Shown: positions 61,657 to 64,000 of the stretch, one piece after another
Layout: each line of letters opens with the position of its first letter
Numbering within the stretch: position 1 is the stretch's first letter
Source: Hymenobacter fodinae
GTDB lineage: Bacteria; Bacteroidota; Bacteroidia; Cytophagales; Hymenobacteraceae
Length of the DNA: 64,000 nucleotides
Direction: 5' to 3'
NCBI RefSeq assembly: GCF_004745825.1
Contig: NZ_SRLA01000003.1
Location: 620,001 to 684,000, forward strand
Notes under the pieces: generated by a model
Seen by the model: only the letters and a program-made list of their open reading frames with translations
Databases searched by the model: none
Told to the model about the DNA's origin: nothing
Position numbers and translations under genes: made by a program

Positions 61657-64000
61657 GGCTAAGCGGGTAAAGCTGGGTTTGGTATTTTGCATCGCAGCCG
61701 CAGCCGCGATGGTCGGTGCGCAGGTTCTTGGGGATGTGGCCACACTGCTGGCAGGCTAGGGCCTCGGCCAGGTCGTAGGCTGCCTGCCCAAACTCGCGTA
61801 CATCGTTATCCGACCAGTCGTTGCCCAGGGCGTTAAAGTGTGCGCCCACTTCGTTGCGAATAAGCTTGATAGCATCAAGCTTTTCGTGGTGCTGCTTCAG
61901 GGCGATTTCCATCCAGTTTTCTTCCAAGTGTGGTGCGAGGGGATGCCCGTGTGTATCCCGTCGTATCCGCCGCACTTTCGCCGTCAGGAACAGCCTTTTG
62001 GTGGTGCGCAGCAAATCACCCAACGTATGCCCGCGGCCCGGCCGGTACTTCAGGCTACACTCGTAGTAAGCGGCCAAGTTATCGAGGACATTCTCCAGCA
62101 GTACGCCAGCCTTTGATGCTACTGCTTGCCGGTCAAAGTTGTCTGCTTCCAGGGCAGCGGCCAGTTCGGTCGCCAGTATCTGGTCCTCGTGCGGCCGCAG
62201 GCCCCGAGCCAGCGTCCAGCGTTCGAGCTTGAGCAGATGCACGCTGGCACCGCTGATTTTGTAATAGTCGTGCCAGAGCCGGTTATGCGTGGCGATAATG
62301 ACTTGTTGAAAATTAGCTGCTTGCGCCGCCAGCAAATCCGAAATCCGACGGAAATGCTGCGCGTCAACCGACGTAAATACGTCGTCGAGCACCAGCACCA
62401 ATTGCTTCGGATTGTCGCGCTTGGCTAAAGCCAGCCACAGACAGAACCCGAACGTGTCGAGGTGTGACTCGCTGAAATAAGCTTGGGGCACCACCCCTTC
62501 TTTATCTTCAAAGGTGGCGTGCTGGTCGAGCGAAGCACGCTTTGCGTCATCCATTTCGAGCCGGTGCAGGCCAATTTTTTCGCCGGGATGGATAAACTGG
62601 TACAGGGCATTCACTTCCCCAATGATTTCATCCAGAATGGCCTGTACAAAGTCACGGCGCTTATTTACTACCAGCGTGCAGGCCTTGCGCAGGCGGTCCA
62701 ATACAGCCTGTAGATGAGTCACCTCATCCGTACTCTTGGTCAGCGCCTGTGCCTGTGTTTTGATGTTGTTGTAAACGGCAAGCCGGGTTTGCAGCGTGTC
62801 GCACTCCGATTGCACCGCTTCTTTAACGGCAACCAGCTTCTCGCTTAGTGCCGCGACCTTAATACTGGTGTCATCATTGGCCATGGCCAATTCTATACCC
62901 TGCGCCGGCCAGTCGATATGCAACTCCTTCACAGCAGCTGGCTCGTGCTTCGTAAAGTGCGCCCCCATAGACTGTATTACCCGCACTAGTTCCTGATTAC
63001 AGCGCGTCTTTTCGTCGCTTGCTGTTTTGAAGCGAGCCTGGGCTTCGGTTACTTTTTGTAGGAGTAGGCGGGAGGTTTGCAGTTGGGCGAGCTGCGTCTG
63101 AATACGTGAGCGAAGTGCATCTGCCTGCACGCTGTTATCACACAAGGGGCAGCTGCTCGGCTCAACTGGCGGTGCTAAATATCGCTCGGCAGAACTCAGC
63201 AGGCTGATAAGCTCAGTGCTTCTGGCAGTGGCATCCTGATTCTGGTCTTGCAGGGCAGTGTTGGCGGTATCTAGGCCATCTTGTTCAAGGGTGAACTTGG
63301 CTTGGGACTGCTGCCATTGCGCCACGATACCTGCGAGTTGCTGTATTCCAGCAGGGCCTTTGGCCAGGAAGCCGAGTCGGCTTTGCAGCTCGCTCACATT
63401 TTCAGAAGCGCGGTGCTTAGCCCAGGTCAATGCGTTCTGAACTGGTTCGCCCGGCTGCCTTTCCTGCTCCCAGAGTGTTTGCAATGATTCCGCTGCCTGC
63501 GCTCGGGTAGCTTCAGCCGTGCCAAGTTGCCTTTCTACGGCGTTACAATCTACTCGCAAAGCTGCTTCCGCACTATCGACCCCTGAAACGGCGATAAACT
63601 TTTGAATGGCTTCGTAACGCTTTGCCGGCGTAGCCTCGATGAGTTGAAGTAAATCGCGCCGACGTAGTACCCGAATTTCGGGCATAACAGCATCCGCGCT
63701 GCCAGATGAGATGACAACCGTCTTGCCGCTTAGCGTGGCCTTGCGGGTGTTCCCCGCTTGGGTCGTCAGTTCCGCTTCGACCGATTGTGCATCCCGCGTA
63801 AGCGAAGCCACATACTTTTGCGGCGCTTGTATGCCGGGCCGGATGAGTGAGCCAAACGATGTATTCCCGATTACATCCAGCGCATCCACAATCGTGGATT
63901 TACCAGTGCCGTTTTCCCCGAAAATGACAACAACATTGGTTTTCACCCCACCTTTCTCAGGAGTGAATTTGATAGTGACCGGCTGCGTAGCACCCCGAAA
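61649..64000 (-). CDS. Rad50/RloC-like ATPase with HEPN-type C-terminus (partial)
   Basis: The gene runs past the right edge; 783 residues are visible. The frame is open from 64000 with FRGATQPVTIKF, so the GTG at 63946 is not the true start. Walker A is FGENGTGKSTIVDAL, CPLC (63134-63151) resembles a zinc hook flanked by coiled coils, and Walker B is LVLVLDDVFTSVD. The C-terminal region has RNEVGAH (61838-61858), an R-N-x4-H HEPN nuclease motif, and a Cys cluster (CQQCG, CGC). This recalls RloC-type defence ATPases. It is convergent with the E2-E1-JAB gene. Confidence 0.85.
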   Translation of the reverse strand, partial: FRGATQPVTIKFTPEKGGVKTNVVVIFGENGTGKSTIVDALDVIGNTSFGSLIRPGIQAPQKYVASLTRDAQSVEAELTTQAGNTRKATLSGKTVVISSGSADAVMPEIRVLRRRDLLQLIEATPAKRYEAIQKFIAVSGVDSAEAALRVDCNAVERQLGTAEATRAQAAESLQTLWEQERQPGEPVQNALTWAKHRASENVSELQSRLGFLAKGPAGIQQLAGIVAQWQQSQAKFTLEQDGLDTANTALQDQNQDATARSTELISLLSSAERYLAPPVEPSSCPLCDNSVQADALRSRIQTQLAQLQTSRLLLQKVTEAQARFKTASDEKTRCNQELVRVIQSMGAHFTKHEPAAVKELHIDWPAQGIELAMANDDTSIKVAALSEKLVAVKEAVQSECDTLQTRLAVYNNIKTQAQALTKSTDEVTHLQAVLDRLRKACTLVVNKRRDFVQAILDEIIGEVNALYQFIHPGEKIGLHRLEMDDAKRASLDQHATFEDKEGVVPQAYFSESHLDTFGFCLWLALAKRDNPKQLVLVLDDVFTSVDAQHFRRISDLLAAQAANFQQVIIATHNRLWHDYYKISGASVHLLKLERWTLARGLRPHEDQILATELAAALEADNFDRQAVASKAGVLLENVLDNLAAYYECSLKYRPGRGHTLGDLLRTTKRLFLTAKVRRIRRDTHGHPLAPHLEENWMEIALKQHHEKLDAIKLIRNEVGAHFNALGNDWSDNDVREFGQAAYDLAEALACQQCGHIPKNLRTDHRGCGCDAKYQTQLYPLSLN

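Noticed and set aside
63944-63946. GTG at 63946 as the start of the SMC-like ATPase
   Set aside because: The frame continues without a stop to the window edge and the 18 extra codons (FRGATQPVTIKF...) look like the usual N-terminal strand before the Walker A box.
1-64000. tRNA or rRNA genes and intact insertion sequences
   Set aside because: Nothing matching conserved rRNA segments, tRNA arms or transposase motifs was seen on either strand; short RNAs could still be missed by eye.

Overview
The window looks like part of a high-GC plasmid from a Bacteroidota bacterium, most like Hymenobacter and its relatives (inference). Support comes from a RepB/Rep_3-type initiator beside a tandem iteron array, a ParA system with a repeat-rich putative centromere, a Bacteroidetes-type mobilisation set (small RHH protein, MobB-like HUH relaxase, TraG-like coupling protein, DUF3945-type protein, toprim primase), a TATCTTTG -7 box before rep, and TolC/RND/MFP efflux sets. 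No rRNA, tRNA, CRISPR array or intact insertion sequence was seen. The right edge cuts through a gene; the left edge begins in non-coding sequence.

Layout. 0.1-8.3 kb: YnfA-like membrane protein, then a response regulator/histidine kinase pair leading into a TolC-adaptor-RND operon that ends at a strong terminator. 8.3-9.6 kb: AT-richer insert with a PD-(D/E)XK-like protein and a tandem zinc-ribbon protein. 9.7-14.5 kb: PAP2 phosphatase, ClC channel, LytTR regulator and TPR histidine kinase, all on the minus strand. 14.7-24.5 kb: partition and mobilisation core, with divergent parA and mob genes around a 0.75-kb region holding 8-bp-phased repeats and an oriT-like hairpin. 24.6-36.7 kb: minus-strand run of sulfur-linked genes (SoxB-like hydrolase, MFS, DsrE, porin, TsdA-like dihaem cytochrome, two YeeE/YedE halves, methyltransferase, rhodanese, MBL-rhodanese, TauE/SafE exporter, ArsR regulator). 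36.7-46.3 kb: 5'-nucleotidase lipoprotein, HEPN-like protein, second TolC-RND-adaptor operon and a TlpA-like redoxin. 46.6-53.9 kb: ArdC, Rep, iterons and origin, small plasmid genes, and a VbhA/Fic toxin-antitoxin pair. 54.0-64.0 kb: defence-like island with patatin, PLD, WYL regulator, an MBL hydrolase plus an E2-E1-JAB triple fusion, and a Rad50-like ATPase with a HEPN-type C-terminus.

The backbone genes cover replication, segregation and conjugative transfer, while the cargo covers export, sulfur compound handling and probably anti-phage defence. The strongest candidate for an unusual system is the right-hand island: a ubiquitin-like conjugation/deconjugation enzyme in one polypeptide, paired with a ComEC-like MBL protein and divergent from a WYL regulator across perfect palindromes, with no CD-NTase or ubiquitin-like gene visible. 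The other strong signal is the octamer array and 41-bp perfect palindrome between parA and the mob genes.
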